Shown here in pieces: positions 49,829 through 59,249 of a stretch of DNA of 64,000 bases. The notes below the pieces were generated by a model. That model was not told where the DNA came from. It saw only the letters and a list, made by a program, of their open reading frames with translations, and did not search any database. The translations under genes were made by a program, and so were the position numbers. Numbering within the stretch: position 1 is the stretch's first letter; every line of letters starts with the position of its first letter. This stretch comes from Bacteroidales bacterium. Lineage in GTDB: Bacteria > Bacteroidota > Bacteroidia > Bacteroidales > UBA6680. The stretch lies in NCBI GenBank assembly GCA_025210735.1, contig JAOARD010000064.1:1-64000 (forward strand), in the 5' to 3' direction.

Positions 49829-52228
49829 TTAAACCTTTAATCTTAAGCCAATAATAAAATTACGTCCCGGTGCAACTATACCCGATGAATATGTTCTGTA
49901 TCGTTTATCGAATATATTCTCAAGTGCAGCATTAACAATTATATTTTTAGTAACAAAGTAGTTAACCTTAATATTTGCTGTATACCATGATGGAGAATAT
50001 GGATTACCATTGCCATCAGTTGCATATATCTGTGGTTTCTCTCTCTCAACCGGAGCAAGATTGTCATATGATACCTCACCATGATAGTTAAAATAGACAT
50101 CTGTTTTAACTTTCTTGCTATTTATAAACAGGTGTGTTGATCCGAAAAGAGGGGATACATGACGAAGAGGATTACCTTCTTTGTCTTCACCATCGGTATA
50201 TGTGATATCAGATTTAAGAGACATAAAGTTTGTTAAATCAGCCTTTAACGAAGCACTTACGCCATAAATATTAGCATAATCCTTATTTACTAAAGCCTTT
50301 ACGGCAGACTGTGTACCATCATCTTCGGTTATAACAGTTTGACCCTGATATGTAAAGTCATCTTTTACTATAGCATTGTTAAGATGAGTATAGAAACCGG
50401 ATACACTTAGCTGTATTTTATCAATAAGTGTTTTGGTGATACCTATCTCTGCATTATATGCGTACTCCGGATCAAGATTACTGTTGGGTACAACAATAGC
50501 ATCGTCATCGTAGTTAAACACCTTAGCCAGGTCATCAATATTTGGTGCACGATAACCTGATGAGAGGTTAAGGTTAAGTTGTGTGCTGCTGTTAGGACTG
50601 TATGCCAATCCTGCACTACCATTAAGAGCACCCATATTAATGCTTACATCGTTTGTAAGAAACGGAAAATCAGCACTGTTCTCAGGTTTAGGTATGTTGA
50701 CATTTATATAGCTATATCTTGCACCTGCCATAAGGAACAGATTTTTAGCCATCTGATACTTATAGTTTGCATAAAGTGCAGCCGTTGCATACTTAGAGTC
50801 ATCCGGATATCTTGATCCTGTAGGATATGTAGATGAATTAAAAACAGACTTTTTTATTGCAACAGAGTTTATTGTATTAAAAACACCTTCAACCCCGTAG
50901 TACAACGTCTTTTTACTGTTTATCTTCTTATCTGCATCTATGTTTAAGGTGTAAACGTTAACCTTCTCCTCTTGCGATCTCTTTTTGCCGGAGTTCAACT
51001 TTCTGTCATATCTGCTCTCTTCATATAACTGATGTGCAGCAAGCATTCTTATATGATCTGCCATAATCTTTTTTCCCGAAAATGTAGCAGATATATTGTT
51101 CATCATCCATTTCTGAGGTCCGTAATACCATTCGGCATAAACTGGTTTTCCTACTTTCTCCTTTACAAGTCTGTCGTATCTGGGAACATCTGATGTTTGA
51201 GTATATATAAATGAGTATGTAAGATCCCATGTATCGTTTGGTTTAAACCTTACCTTTTGCAGAAAGTTTCTTTGACTATAACCTGAGAATCGTTGCTTTT
51301 CAGGATCGTCATTTTTAATAACCTTATCTGTACCATTCTCTCTTATTACATAGTGCTTTTTAAGATACTCATCAGGACCATTCGATCCCATTTTCAGATC
51401 ATCGAATTTACTATATGAGAATGCTGATGCAATAGCCCATTTACCAACACCTGTGTTTATTGAGGCGTGCCATGTTCCTTCCTGATTTGCAGAAGAGAAT
51501 CTTGTCATTGCATCGCCCTCAAATCTAATCTCATCTGATGTTGATAATCTTGGTTTAAGCAGATGAAAATCCATTACACCACCTAAAGCATCACTTCCGT
51601 ACATTACACTTCCGGGTCCAAGAACAATCTCAGTTGTCTCAATAGTATTAGGATCTATTGAGATAATGTTCTGCAGATTTCCTGCTCTGTAAATAGCGTT
51701 GTTCATCCTTACTCCATCAACCACAATAAGAACCTTATTGGCAGAGAATCCTCTTATCATAGGGCTTCCTCCTCCTAACTGACTCTTTTGTACATATATC
51801 TGTCCATGATCAGATATAATATCGGCTGATGTTTGTGAGTTACCCAGTTTTATATGCTCAGGCTTAATACTTACAATTTTTGCCGGAATCTCTTGTCTGC
51901 GTTCCTGCCATTTACTTGCAGAAACTACTACCTCATTTATTGAGAATACAGACTCCTTGAGATGTACCTTATAGTCCATCTCTATTATCTGATCAGGTGT
52001 AAATGTAAGTTCAGTATACCCAAGCATTCTGAAGGTAATAAACTTTGAACCCTTATAATCATCAAGGTTAACTTTTCCCTCTCTGTTTGTTAGTGCAGAA
52101 TATTTACTACTTAAAACAGAAACCCCGGGTAATGTATTACCTGTGGTTTTATCGTATACAGTAATCTCTTGTGCGTATACGGTTATGGTAAGTAGTAGAA
52201 TAGTTAGTACTGTTAATACTCTCTTCAT
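49829..52228 (-). CDS. TonB-dependent outer membrane receptor
   Basis: 799 residues. Signal peptide (1-19), carboxypeptidase-like beta-sandwich (20-95, ITVYDKTTGNTLPGVSVLSS), plug domain (about 115-235, INEVVVSASKWQERRQEIPAKI, IRGFSANKVLIVVDGVRMNNA, GPGSVMYGSDALGG), and a 22-strand barrel ending in FIIGLRLKV. The plug pattern resembles receptors for haem, cobalamin or siderophores of the hemoglobin receptor type. No partner lipoprotein next door. Single-gene unit. Confidence 0.92.
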   Translation of the reverse strand: MKRVLTVLTILLLTITVYAQEITVYDKTTGNTLPGVSVLSSKYSALTNREGKVNLDDYKGSKFITFRMLGYTELTFTPDQIIEMDYKVHLKESVFSINEVVVSASKWQERRQEIPAKIVSIKPEHIKLGNSQTSADIISDHGQIYVQKSQLGGGSPMIRGFSANKVLIVVDGVRMNNAIYRAGNLQNIISIDPNTIETTEIVLGPGSVMYGSDALGGVMDFHLLKPRLSTSDEIRFEGDAMTRFSSANQEGTWHASINTGVGKWAIASAFSYSKFDDLKMGSNGPDEYLKKHYVIRENGTDKVIKNDDPEKQRFSGYSQRNFLQKVRFKPNDTWDLTYSFIYTQTSDVPRYDRLVKEKVGKPVYAEWYYGPQKWMMNNISATFSGKKIMADHIRMLAAHQLYEESRYDRKLNSGKKRSQEEKVNVYTLNIDADKKINSKKTLYYGVEGVFNTINSVAIKKSVFNSSTYPTGSRYPDDSKYATAALYANYKYQMAKNLFLMAGARYSYINVNIPKPENSADFPFLTNDVSINMGALNGSAGLAYSPNSSTQLNLNLSSGYRAPNIDDLAKVFNYDDDAIVVPNSNLDPEYAYNAEIGITKTLIDKIQLSVSGFYTHLNNAIVKDDFTYQGQTVITEDDGTQSAVKALVNKDYANIYGVSASLKADLTNFMSLKSDITYTDGEDKEGNPLRHVSPLFGSTHLFINSKKVKTDVYFNYHGEVSYDNLAPVEREKPQIYATDGNGNPYSPSWYTANIKVNYFVTKNIIVNAALENIFDKRYRTYSSGIVAPGRNFIIGLRLKV

Positions 52229-52370
52229 TAAAATTTATATTTTTTCTTATTGTATTTCAATTATTGTTCCGAAAATAAAACCTCAGTGAATTTAATTATG
52301 TGTTAAATGGTTAAGGTTTTGTTTATCAGTGCCGTAATTGAAACGATTATTTTACGCAGTTTGTAATAGT

Positions 52371-52916
52371 TTAATATTGTTTAGTATATGGTTTGTACTT
52401 TGGAGGCACAAATATATTACCAATATATGACTCTGTCAATATATTATTGTAGAATGTATTTTTGCATACATATCTGAAATATGGTACTGTTTTAACTATA
52501 TCAGTTACATTGTATTTTAATTTTATAAATTGAGTAATGTTTCTTGTTTTCTCTTTCTGTACAGGATCTTTTACCAGAAAAATATCTGTTAATCTGCTAA
52601 GGTTTTTAAACAGGTTAGACTCCTTTACATCATGAATACATACATAGTGAATACTATCTGATTCGGCTTTATACCTTATAACGTCATACATCTCATTATT
52701 AAACATGAACTCTTTTTCTGGCTTTGTCCATTTTAGCTGATTAGCTTGTTTATATGTAAATGAGAATTTAATCTGCTTCTCTACCGGAACACCCAGTTTA
52801 ATAGCTGTTTTCACCTCCTTGCGTGCGGCAAAGCGTTGTATTTTAAAGCATACGTATGGTGCTGTTATCAGATAACAGAATAGTGTGAGCAATATTATGG
52901 AGAGTAGCTTATTCAA
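52371..52916 (-). CDS. Unknown membrane-anchored protein
   Basis: 181 residues. One N-terminal membrane anchor (LLSIILLTLFCYLITAPYVCFKI), then a charged periplasmic or cytoplasmic domain (VEKQIKFSFTYKQANQLKW; ESDSIHYVCIHDV). No known motif. It follows the membrane PD-(D/E)XK-like gene by 17 bases and is the last gene of the Lnb/micro-ORF/NERD operon. Confidence 0.6.
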   Translation of the reverse strand: MNKLLSIILLTLFCYLITAPYVCFKIQRFAARKEVKTAIKLGVPVEKQIKFSFTYKQANQLKWTKPEKEFMFNNEMYDVIRYKAESDSIHYVCIHDVKESNLFKNLSRLTDIFLVKDPVQKEKTRNITQFIKLKYNVTDIVKTVPYFRYVCKNTFYNNILTESYIGNIFVPPKYKPYTKQY

Positions 52917-52933
52917 TTTTTATCAAAGTGTAT

Positions 52934-53548
52934 TTATCGTTTTCTCCAGAACAGTGCAACCCTTATTGCAATTATAATACCAATAACAATTTTTAGATAT
53001 ATATACGGTAGTGCTATAGCAGTAATAATAAATACTCCGGCTATTGTATACAGAATTCTGTTATCATTGTCATCCTCTTTTGTGGTATCAGGGAACTCTA
53101 TTTTTTTAAGTAATCTGTTGTCTACATCAAGCAGAAATACACCATCGCAATCAAATGCCTGAGAATATTCCAGTATCTGTCGGCGTGTTGATGAGTTAGT
53201 AATCTGCGGTGCTGATTTTCCGGTTTTGGCCTCAACAACATACTGTTTACCATCTTTTTTTGCAATAAAATCGGCTATAATAGATATCTTAATATCCTTT
53301 CCGTTCTCTTTTATATAGTATTCGCGTTCGCTCTGCTCTTCAACTATTTTGAAACCATTCTTTTTAAGAAAAACGGCTGCTTTTTTCTCTCCTTCAATTC
53401 CTCTGTTAAGCCTCTGCTGTTTTTTGTATTGTCTGTTCCACTCTTTAAACTTTAGCCTTAGTATCGCAAATAGCAAAAGAACAACAACAATAGCAATTAT
53501 TATAAGTTCAATATTAGATACCGAAGCACTTTCAAGTAGTTGTTTCAT
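52934..53548 (-). CDS. Membrane-anchored NERD/PD-(D/E)XK nuclease-like protein
   Basis: 204 residues. One N-terminal membrane helix (13-29) and two at the C-terminus (about 165-200). The middle domain shows a NERD/restriction-endonuclease pattern: G.EGEKKAAVFLKKNGF (Glu), IADFIAKKDGKQYVVEAKTG (Asp and E-x-K) and TRRQILEYSQAF. Active-site residues look intact. Could cleave DNA at the membrane or be a repair/defence factor. Its ATG (53548) is the last part of the micro-ORF repeat, five bases after the micro-ORF stop. Confidence 0.75.
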   Translation of the reverse strand: MKQLLESASVSNIELIIIAIVVVLLLFAILRLKFKEWNRQYKKQQRLNRGIEGEKKAAVFLKKNGFKIVEEQSEREYYIKENGKDIKISIIADFIAKKDGKQYVVEAKTGKSAPQITNSSTRRQILEYSQAFDCDGVFLLDVDNRLLKKIEFPDTTKEDDNDNRILYTIAGVFIITAIALPYIYLKIVIGIIIAIRVALFWRKR

Positions 53549-53552
53549 CTGT

Positions 53553-53639
53553 TTATTTTTTCTTTTTAATGGTCAGATGGAACTCCGCATAATAATCATT
53601 CTCGTGTGTGTGAAAATTCTTTCTCATGCTTCGTTTCAT
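53553..53639 (-). CDS. Micro-ORF 1 of the tandem array (28 aa)
   Basis: 28 codons, ATG 53639 to TAA 53553-53555. Begins MKRSMRKNFHTHENDYYAEF and ends HLTIKKKK. Nearly identical to the micro-ORF at 10531. The NERD-like gene's ATG follows after the ACAG spacer. Basic, soluble, no known domain. Confidence 0.55.
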   Translation of the reverse strand: MKRSMRKNFHTHENDYYAEFHLTIKKKK

Positions 53640-53643
53640 CTGT

Positions 53644-53730
53644 TTATAATTGTTTTTCTTTTGCCAGATGGAACTCGCATTTATTATCATCTCCGTGTGT
53701 GTGAATGACTATTCTCATGCTTCGTTTCAT
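53644..53730 (-). CDS. Micro-ORF 2 of the tandem array (28 aa)
   Basis: 28 codons, ATG 53730 to TAA 53644-53646. Begins MKRSMRIVIHTHGDDNKCEF and ends HLAKEKQL. Keeps the MKRSMR, HTH.(D/N)D and CEFHL blocks but changes the residues between, compared with micro-ORF 1. Micro-ORF 1 starts five bases after its stop. Confidence 0.55.
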   Translation of the reverse strand: MKRSMRIVIHTHGDDNKCEFHLAKEKQL

Positions 53731-53822
53731 CAGTTTATAATTGTTTTTTCATTTGCCAGATGGAACTCGCATTTATAATCATCTCCGTGTGTGTGAATGA
53801 CCATTCTCATGCTTCGTTTCAT
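53730..53822 (-). CDS. Micro-ORF 3 of the tandem array (30 aa)
   Basis: 30 codons, ATG 53822 to TGA 53730-53732. Begins MKRSMRMVIHTHGDDYKCEF. A one-base insertion near its end shifts the frame so that it ends in TIIN and overlaps the next ATG (TGATG). First of the array after the Lnb gene. Confidence 0.5.
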   Translation of the reverse strand: MKRSMRMVIHTHGDDYKCEFHLANEKTIIN

Positions 53823-53875
53823 CTTTTTATTGTTGTTTTCTAAATTTGTCAGATGGAAAGATTAATATCTGATTA

Positions 53876-55063
53876 TTATTTAGCCTTAAACATCTTAACA
53901 TGTTTTATTGCTCTTATAAGGAATATTATTATTAGTGGGAAAAAAGCACTGTTAAATTCCTGAGGTAGAAGACTCCATCCTATAGTTGCAATAATAAGTG
54001 TAACAATAAAAGCATACCTGAGAATGATCCACATTTTAGATACTCTTTTATGCAGAAATGCAATAGCAAGTGGCGATAACCACAGCAGATTAAGATTATA
54101 TGCAGAGTAGATATGTTGCGTGAATAACCACGTAAACAGCAAAGCAATACCAATAATAGCATTTAGCGACCATATTGTTTTATCAAGAAGATTGCTATAA
54201 CTATTTTTCCTGAAACCAATATATGTTATTATTAAGATTATAAATGCAATAACCGATGTAATAAACAGAGGTTTTGTGTAGAAAGGAATATTTATTGATT
54301 GCTCATGTTTTCGGGGTAATATTAATCTGGCTTCGTAAACAAGAGGCTCTTTATTACCGTTAATATCTATCTGAGAGTTTGAGTATATATCTCTTAAATA
54401 TTCCGGTAGAAATGTACTCTGCTTTGGATGTGTCTTTAGGTCACTCTTCCAGCCAAGGATAATATCAGATCCTAATTTTACCCATGGCATCTGATTGTTG
54501 ATGTATGGTTTCATTAAACCTCTGAAACCATTATCAGTGTTTACATCTGTGTAGTTATATACTATATCATCTTTTAGTATAATATCAAAAACGTCAACAA
54601 CCTTTGTAGCACAGTTATTTCTGAAGTAATCATACTCATAACTCATGTTCTCTGGTTTTGCATTCTCCTGCAGAAAATCAAAAACCTCTTGTCTTTTCTC
54701 CAGAGGCAGGTTCAATTTTTGCTCATATACAGATCTGTTGAAGTATCGGTAGTAATCGGCAAACCGTGTCATAGATTCTCTTTGAAGTCTGTAACTTGGT
54801 TTACCAATAATAAAGTTACTATAGAAGTTAGGATCGTTAAAATTGAATACACCGTAGTTGTATGCCAGATCAAATCCTTTTACAGGATCGTAAACTCTGA
54901 TAGCTGTGTGTCCGAAGGCAGTATAGAATTCCGTTCCTGAAGAACATGTGAGGAGACTGACCACAGATTTTTCTGATAACCTCTGTGCAGATAAACTCTG
55001 AACTGTAATTGTTATCGTGAAAATAAGTATAAAAATATATCTATATCGTTTCAAGAATATCAT
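53876..55063 (-). CDS. Lnb/DUF4105 family lipoprotein N-acylation-type protein
   Basis: 395 residues. Signal peptide (about 1-26), then the DUF4105/Lnb periplasmic domain with LTCSSGTEFYTAFGHTAIRV (Cys and His), FNFNDPNFYSNFIIGKPSYRL and YDYFRNNCATKVVD (second Cys), followed by five membrane helices in the C-terminal half. Lnb proteins of Bacteroides have been reported to N-acylate lipoproteins, replacing Lnt. First gene of the operon that continues with the micro-ORF array, about 54 bases apart. Confidence 0.85.
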   Translation of the reverse strand: MIFLKRYRYIFILIFTITITVQSLSAQRLSEKSVVSLLTCSSGTEFYTAFGHTAIRVYDPVKGFDLAYNYGVFNFNDPNFYSNFIIGKPSYRLQRESMTRFADYYRYFNRSVYEQKLNLPLEKRQEVFDFLQENAKPENMSYEYDYFRNNCATKVVDVFDIILKDDIVYNYTDVNTDNGFRGLMKPYINNQMPWVKLGSDIILGWKSDLKTHPKQSTFLPEYLRDIYSNSQIDINGNKEPLVYEARLILPRKHEQSINIPFYTKPLFITSVIAFIILIITYIGFRKNSYSNLLDKTIWSLNAIIGIALLFTWLFTQHIYSAYNLNLLWLSPLAIAFLHKRVSKMWIILRYAFIVTLIIATIGWSLLPQEFNSAFFPLIIIFLIRAIKHVKMFKAK

Positions 55064-55355
55064 AATTTAATCTAAATATTACATATAAACACACGAAAAT
55101 AGTCACATTTTATAATATAATCTACTATTTAACCATACTTTTTACTGACTACATATAGTTGTATAAAAAGGATTGATTCTTGTTTAAAATGAATCTATAT
55201 TTATTTGAGAAATGATCTATATATATTACATATATAATGTATTATACCGGTTGGGTGTGCTTGTTGTTAAATTGTAAACAATATAACATATAACTCACTA
55301 TTGTTTTAAGTGCATTATGTTATATGTTTATAGAAACTAATTTACACACGCATTC

Positions 55356-57011
55356 ATGGAAATTAATAAAAGTATTCAGAACCTGTTTAATAACTTAAAG
55401 ATCTCGCACAAGAATAATCTTGTAATCGGGACTATTGTTATTTCAGTTGCTATTGCAGCTGTAATATCTTACAGAGGAAATCAAAGGTTAGTAGACTCTG
55501 CATCAGATGAATTTGCTATAGTGCTTGACTCTACAGAGAGAGTAAAGGTAAAAACAGCTACAGAGGTTATTGCAAAAACATTGGCAATAGGAATTACGGA
55601 GAATAATATTACCGACCCGGATTCGCTTTACGCTTTCTTTAGTCTCTATCTTGATAATCTAAGATTTGAAGAGGATGAATCGGCATACTATTTTGTGTAT
55701 AATAAAAATACAGTGGCTTATACAGCTGAAAATAAAAAATACGAGGGAACTACTCTGCCGGATTCTAAACGATATAATCAGGCAAAAAATGGTGGAGGAT
55801 TTACCTACGGATATTATGAACGTCCCGGACATGGAAAGGTAAAAAAACTACTGTACGGAACAATGATTGGAGATACTGATTACTGGATTGGTACAGGAAC
55901 ATATCTTGATACATTTAAGAAAACAGAGAAGGATGTTAATGATGTAATAACAGACACCCTTAAAGCTACCACGATACGTTTGGTTCTGGTAGGGTCGCTT
56001 ATTTTTATCCTTATTACTGTTATAGTGCTTAGTATTCAGCGTTCAATTGTAAAACCAATTAATAAGATAATAAAAGCAACCGATAATATGTCGTTAGGAA
56101 TGCTTGATACAATAAAACACAAAACTAACGACGAGTTTAAACTTATAATAAACTCACTTAATAACCTTGTATCTAATCTCAGAAAAACCTCTGATTTTGC
56201 AAAGGATATAGGAAAAGGCGACTTTACAACCGAGTTTGAAAGAGCTTCTGATAAAGATGTTTTAGGAGAGTCGTTATTAGATATGAGAGATAGCCTGATT
56301 AATGCAAAAGAGGCTGAGAAAAAGAGAGCTGAAGAGGAGGATAACAGAAACTGGACAATGAAAGGATATTCTAATATTGCTGATATACTACGTAAAAGTC
56401 AGCACGATATATCTATTCTTACAAATGAGGTGTTAACAGAGATTATTAACTATTCAGGATTTAATCAGGGAGGAATATTTATAATTGATAACGAGGATAA
56501 AGATCTGTTTAACCTTACAGCCTCATATGCATATAACAGGAAGAAGTTTTTAGAGAAACAGATACATAAGGGCGAGGGACTTGTAGGAACCTGTGCAATT
56601 GAACAGAAGACTATATATATGAAGGATATTCCTGACGATTATATTACTATAAGTTCCGGATTAGGCGATGCAACACCTGGTAACCTTATTATTGTACCTA
56701 TGATGTCTGATGACCGACTACTTGGAGTACTTGAGTTGGCATCTTTTACTGAGATAGAAAAGCATAAACGCGATTTTATAGAGAAGAGTGCAGAAGATAT
56801 AGCAGCAACAATATTATCGGCTCAGATTGCAATAAATACCTCTAAGCTGCTTGAAAAATCAAAAGAACAGGCAGAAGAGTTAGCAAGTCAGGAAGAGGAG
56901 ATGCGTCAGAACATGGAGGAGTTACAATCTACTAACGAGGAGTGGCACAGAAAAGAAGAATCTATGACCCGTGAAATTGCTGAACTTAAAAAGGAGTTAG
57001 GAAGAGAGTAA
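55356..57011 (+). CDS. Cache-HAMP-GAF sensor protein without output domain
   Basis: 551 residues. Membrane helix at about 19-40, a periplasmic single Cache-type domain (about 45-195, FEEDESAYYFVYNKNTVAYT, GYYERPGHGKVKKLLYGT), a second helix at about 208-226, HAMP (SIVKPINKIIKATDNM), a second HAMP-like segment, GAF (about 350-490, GQGGIFIIDNEDKDLFN-type) and a C-terminal coiled coil rich in E and K (about 495-551). No kinase, cyclase or phosphatase. It could signal by protein contact. Upstream of the methyltransferase and eCIS-like genes. Confidence 0.85.
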   Translation: MEINKSIQNLFNNLKISHKNNLVIGTIVISVAIAAVISYRGNQRLVDSASDEFAIVLDSTERVKVKTATEVIAKTLAIGITENNITDPDSLYAFFSLYLDNLRFEEDESAYYFVYNKNTVAYTAENKKYEGTTLPDSKRYNQAKNGGGFTYGYYERPGHGKVKKLLYGTMIGDTDYWIGTGTYLDTFKKTEKDVNDVITDTLKATTIRLVLVGSLIFILITVIVLSIQRSIVKPINKIIKATDNMSLGMLDTIKHKTNDEFKLIINSLNNLVSNLRKTSDFAKDIGKGDFTTEFERASDKDVLGESLLDMRDSLINAKEAEKKRAEEEDNRNWTMKGYSNIADILRKSQHDISILTNEVLTEIINYSGFNQGGIFIIDNEDKDLFNLTASYAYNRKKFLEKQIHKGEGLVGTCAIEQKTIYMKDIPDDYITISSGLGDATPGNLIIVPMMSDDRLLGVLELASFTEIEKHKRDFIEKSAEDIAATILSAQIAINTSKLLEKSKEQAEELASQEEEMRQNMEELQSTNEEWHRKEESMTREIAELKKELGRE

Positions 57012-57070
57012 TGTAAAAGTTAAATTGTTTACGAAACCTTATGTAAGCTTAAAGATAAATTACAGAGAAT

Positions 57071-57102
57071 AAAACGTGTTGTATTATGCAGCACGTTTTT
57101 TT
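57071..57102 (+). terminator. Intrinsic terminator
   Basis: AAAACGTGTTG (57071-57081) pairs with CAGCACGTTTT (57089-57099) with one G-U pair, followed by Ts. Confidence 0.75.
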
Positions 57103-57241
57103 ATATACCTATAGTTGATGAACTATATTTTTTAACGTAAGTAACTTTTGAAAGTTATGTTTTTTTTATATATTTATTATAAGTAATCTTATACAGTATT
57201 GTACGTAGCTGTATTTTATATATTTAAGACATAACTAGTGC

Positions 57242-57844
57242 ATGAATTTAATAGAAAAAGCCACAATTCTTCATTACCATAAATATTCTGATATAAATAA
57301 GAACCATAATATTGAATCGGGTGTTGATTTATATGATACAGACAGGCATATACGATACTCTGTACTAAGCAAAATTGCTGACCTGAATAATAGCTCTGTA
57401 CTTGACGCCGGATGCGGGACAGCTGGATTTTTGGAATATCTGGACAAACTGTATAATGGAATAATGTACACCGGACTTGATATTAATGATGAATTTGTAA
57501 AAGAGGCATCAGAAAAATATAAACACAGAGACAAATGTAACTTCTATCAATGCGACTTCTCAAAGGTACTTATCCCTCAATATGACTATGTATTTGCTTC
57601 AGAGTCTTTGTCGTATAATGTTGCAGACGATATTTATCATATAAAGACTATAGAGAGGCTATTTCATATTGCACAAAAGGCATTTGCATTTAATATGCTG
57701 GATAGCAATTTTGGTCACCATGTGTTGCTTAAAGGGTATAATAAAGAGGATATTCTGTTATACTGCAAAAAACTATGTAGTAAGGTAGAGTGTATTGATA
57801 ATTATCTGGATAATGATTTTACAATAATCATGTATAAGGAGTAA
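57242..57844 (+). CDS. Class I SAM-dependent methyltransferase
   Basis: 200 residues. SAM-binding motif SVLDAGCGTAGFLEYL near residue 51, acidic residue in YTGLDINDEFVKEAS, and FASESLSYNVADDIYHI in the substrate region. Soluble. The AAA+ ATPase gene follows after 2 bases, so the two are co-translated, suggesting a role linked to the injection system or its regulation. Substrate unknown. Confidence 0.85.
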   Translation: MNLIEKATILHYHKYSDINKNHNIESGVDLYDTDRHIRYSVLSKIADLNNSSVLDAGCGTAGFLEYLDKLYNGIMYTGLDINDEFVKEASEKYKHRDKCNFYQCDFSKVLIPQYDYVFASESLSYNVADDIYHIKTIERLFHIAQKAFAFNMLDSNFGHHVLLKGYNKEDILLYCKKLCSKVECIDNYLDNDFTIIMYKE

Positions 57845-57846
57845 CT

Positions 57847-59220
57847 ATGAGTAATAATAACGGAGTTCAGATAAGTAGTAATGGAGTAGATGCATCAGTA
57901 GTTAGCAGAGCATTTCTTGAGAACTATATTAACTGGTTCTCGAAAGTACTTGATGTTTCTGTTAAACTCTATTTCGGACAGGAGTGCAGTGTTAATTCTA
58001 TATATGATATAAAAGAACCGGATGACAAGTTACTTGATGTAATTGCTGGTAATAGTAATCTTACATACGATGAAAAAATAGTTCTGCTTCTGTCTGTAAT
58101 GCCACATATAAGACCACAGGTTCTTGATACATTTTTTATTACAAATACGGTCTTTAACAGATCGTTTACTGAGTTTGGAGGCTGCATTGGTAAAAATCAT
58201 ACAGGATTTTTGCCAACAGGAGAGACGGCCGCATTTATACTTGCAGGTAATAATATAGAGAAACGTTTTGAGCTACTTAAGATTTTTGACAGGGAGCACT
58301 TCTTTTTTAAGAATAATATACTTGTGGTTGATAATGTTGGAACAGGAGAACCTTTTTTAAGCGGAGCTATTAAGGTAACAGGTGAGTTCCTTACACGTTT
58401 AACAACAGGCGAAGAGCATAAACCAGACTATAGTATAAGCTTTCCGGCCAAACGTGTTACAACACCCCTTAATTGGGATAGTTTGGTATTACCGCACGAT
58501 GTAATAGACGATATTCAAGATATCAATACATGGATTGCCGCAAAGAGTACAATAATGGATAAGTGGCAGCTTAACCGTATAATAAAACCGGGTTATCGTT
58601 GTCTGTTTTATGGTCCTCCGGGAACAGGAAAAACACTAACAGCTACACTATTGGGTAAACGAAATCAAATGGATGTTTACAGAGTAGATTTATCGATGAT
58701 AATATCAAAGTATATTGGTGAAACAGAGAAGAATCTGGCTAATATCTTTGATCAGGCTGTAAATAAGAACTGGATTCTGTTTTTTGACGAAGCCGATGCG
58801 CTATTTGGAAAGCGAACACAAGCAGGGAATTCTAACGACAGACATGCAAATCAGGAGGTTGCATATCTGTTGCAGCGCATTGAGGATTTTCCGGGGGTGG
58901 TTGTGTTGGCAACAAACCTAAAATCGAATATAGACGAAGCCTTTGCAAGACGATTTCAATCTGTAATATATTTTCCGTTACCCGATTCAGATCTGAGATA
59001 CAAGTTATGGAAAAGAATGCTGCCTGAAACGTGGATAGAGAATAGTGATATTGATCTTAGAGGAATATCATCTGAATATGAGCTGTCTGGTGGAGCAATG
59101 ACAAATGTTGTACGGTACTGTGCATTAAAGATTGTATCAAGAGAGATGACAAGCATAGATATGCAGCTGCTGTTTGAAGGAATTAGAAAAGAACTATATA
59201 AAGAGGGCAAGATGATTTAA
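57847..59220 (+). CDS. eCIS-associated AAA+ ATPase
   Basis: 457 residues. Helical N-terminal domain (1-150, including FLPTGETAAFILAGN), then an AAA+ module: Walker A GPPGTGKTLTATLLG near residue 257, Walker B ILFFDEADALFGKRT near 311, sensor/arginine motif NIDEAFARRFQSVIYFPLPD, and a C-terminal small domain. This layout matches the Pvc15/Afp15-type ATPase of extracellular contractile injection systems. Known or suggested role: assembly or disassembly of the contractile apparatus. Confidence 0.88.
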   Translation: MSNNNGVQISSNGVDASVVSRAFLENYINWFSKVLDVSVKLYFGQECSVNSIYDIKEPDDKLLDVIAGNSNLTYDEKIVLLLSVMPHIRPQVLDTFFITNTVFNRSFTEFGGCIGKNHTGFLPTGETAAFILAGNNIEKRFELLKIFDREHFFFKNNILVVDNVGTGEPFLSGAIKVTGEFLTRLTTGEEHKPDYSISFPAKRVTTPLNWDSLVLPHDVIDDIQDINTWIAAKSTIMDKWQLNRIIKPGYRCLFYGPPGTGKTLTATLLGKRNQMDVYRVDLSMIISKYIGETEKNLANIFDQAVNKNWILFFDEADALFGKRTQAGNSNDRHANQEVAYLLQRIEDFPGVVVLATNLKSNIDEAFARRFQSVIYFPLPDSDLRYKLWKRMLPETWIENSDIDLRGISSEYELSGGAMTNVVRYCALKIVSREMTSIDMQLLFEGIRKELYKEGKMI

Positions 59221-59249
59221 CCAAATTTGAAAACATAAACTATACTGTA

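Larger units (their letters stand above)
53543..53857 (-). repeat. Tandem repeat array of 91-92 bp micro-ORF units
   Basis: Three head-to-tail units (53543-53633, 53634-53724, 53725-53816) and a partial fourth to about 53857. Each unit runs from one ATGAAA to the next and encodes one micro-ORF on the minus strand. A unit of the same family lies at 10498-10621 on the plus strand. Confidence 0.9.

Noticed and set aside
53543-53857. CRISPR-like array
   Set aside because: Units are 91-92 bp, differ internally in a codon-like way, and have no short repeat with unique spacers; they read as repeated micro-ORFs.
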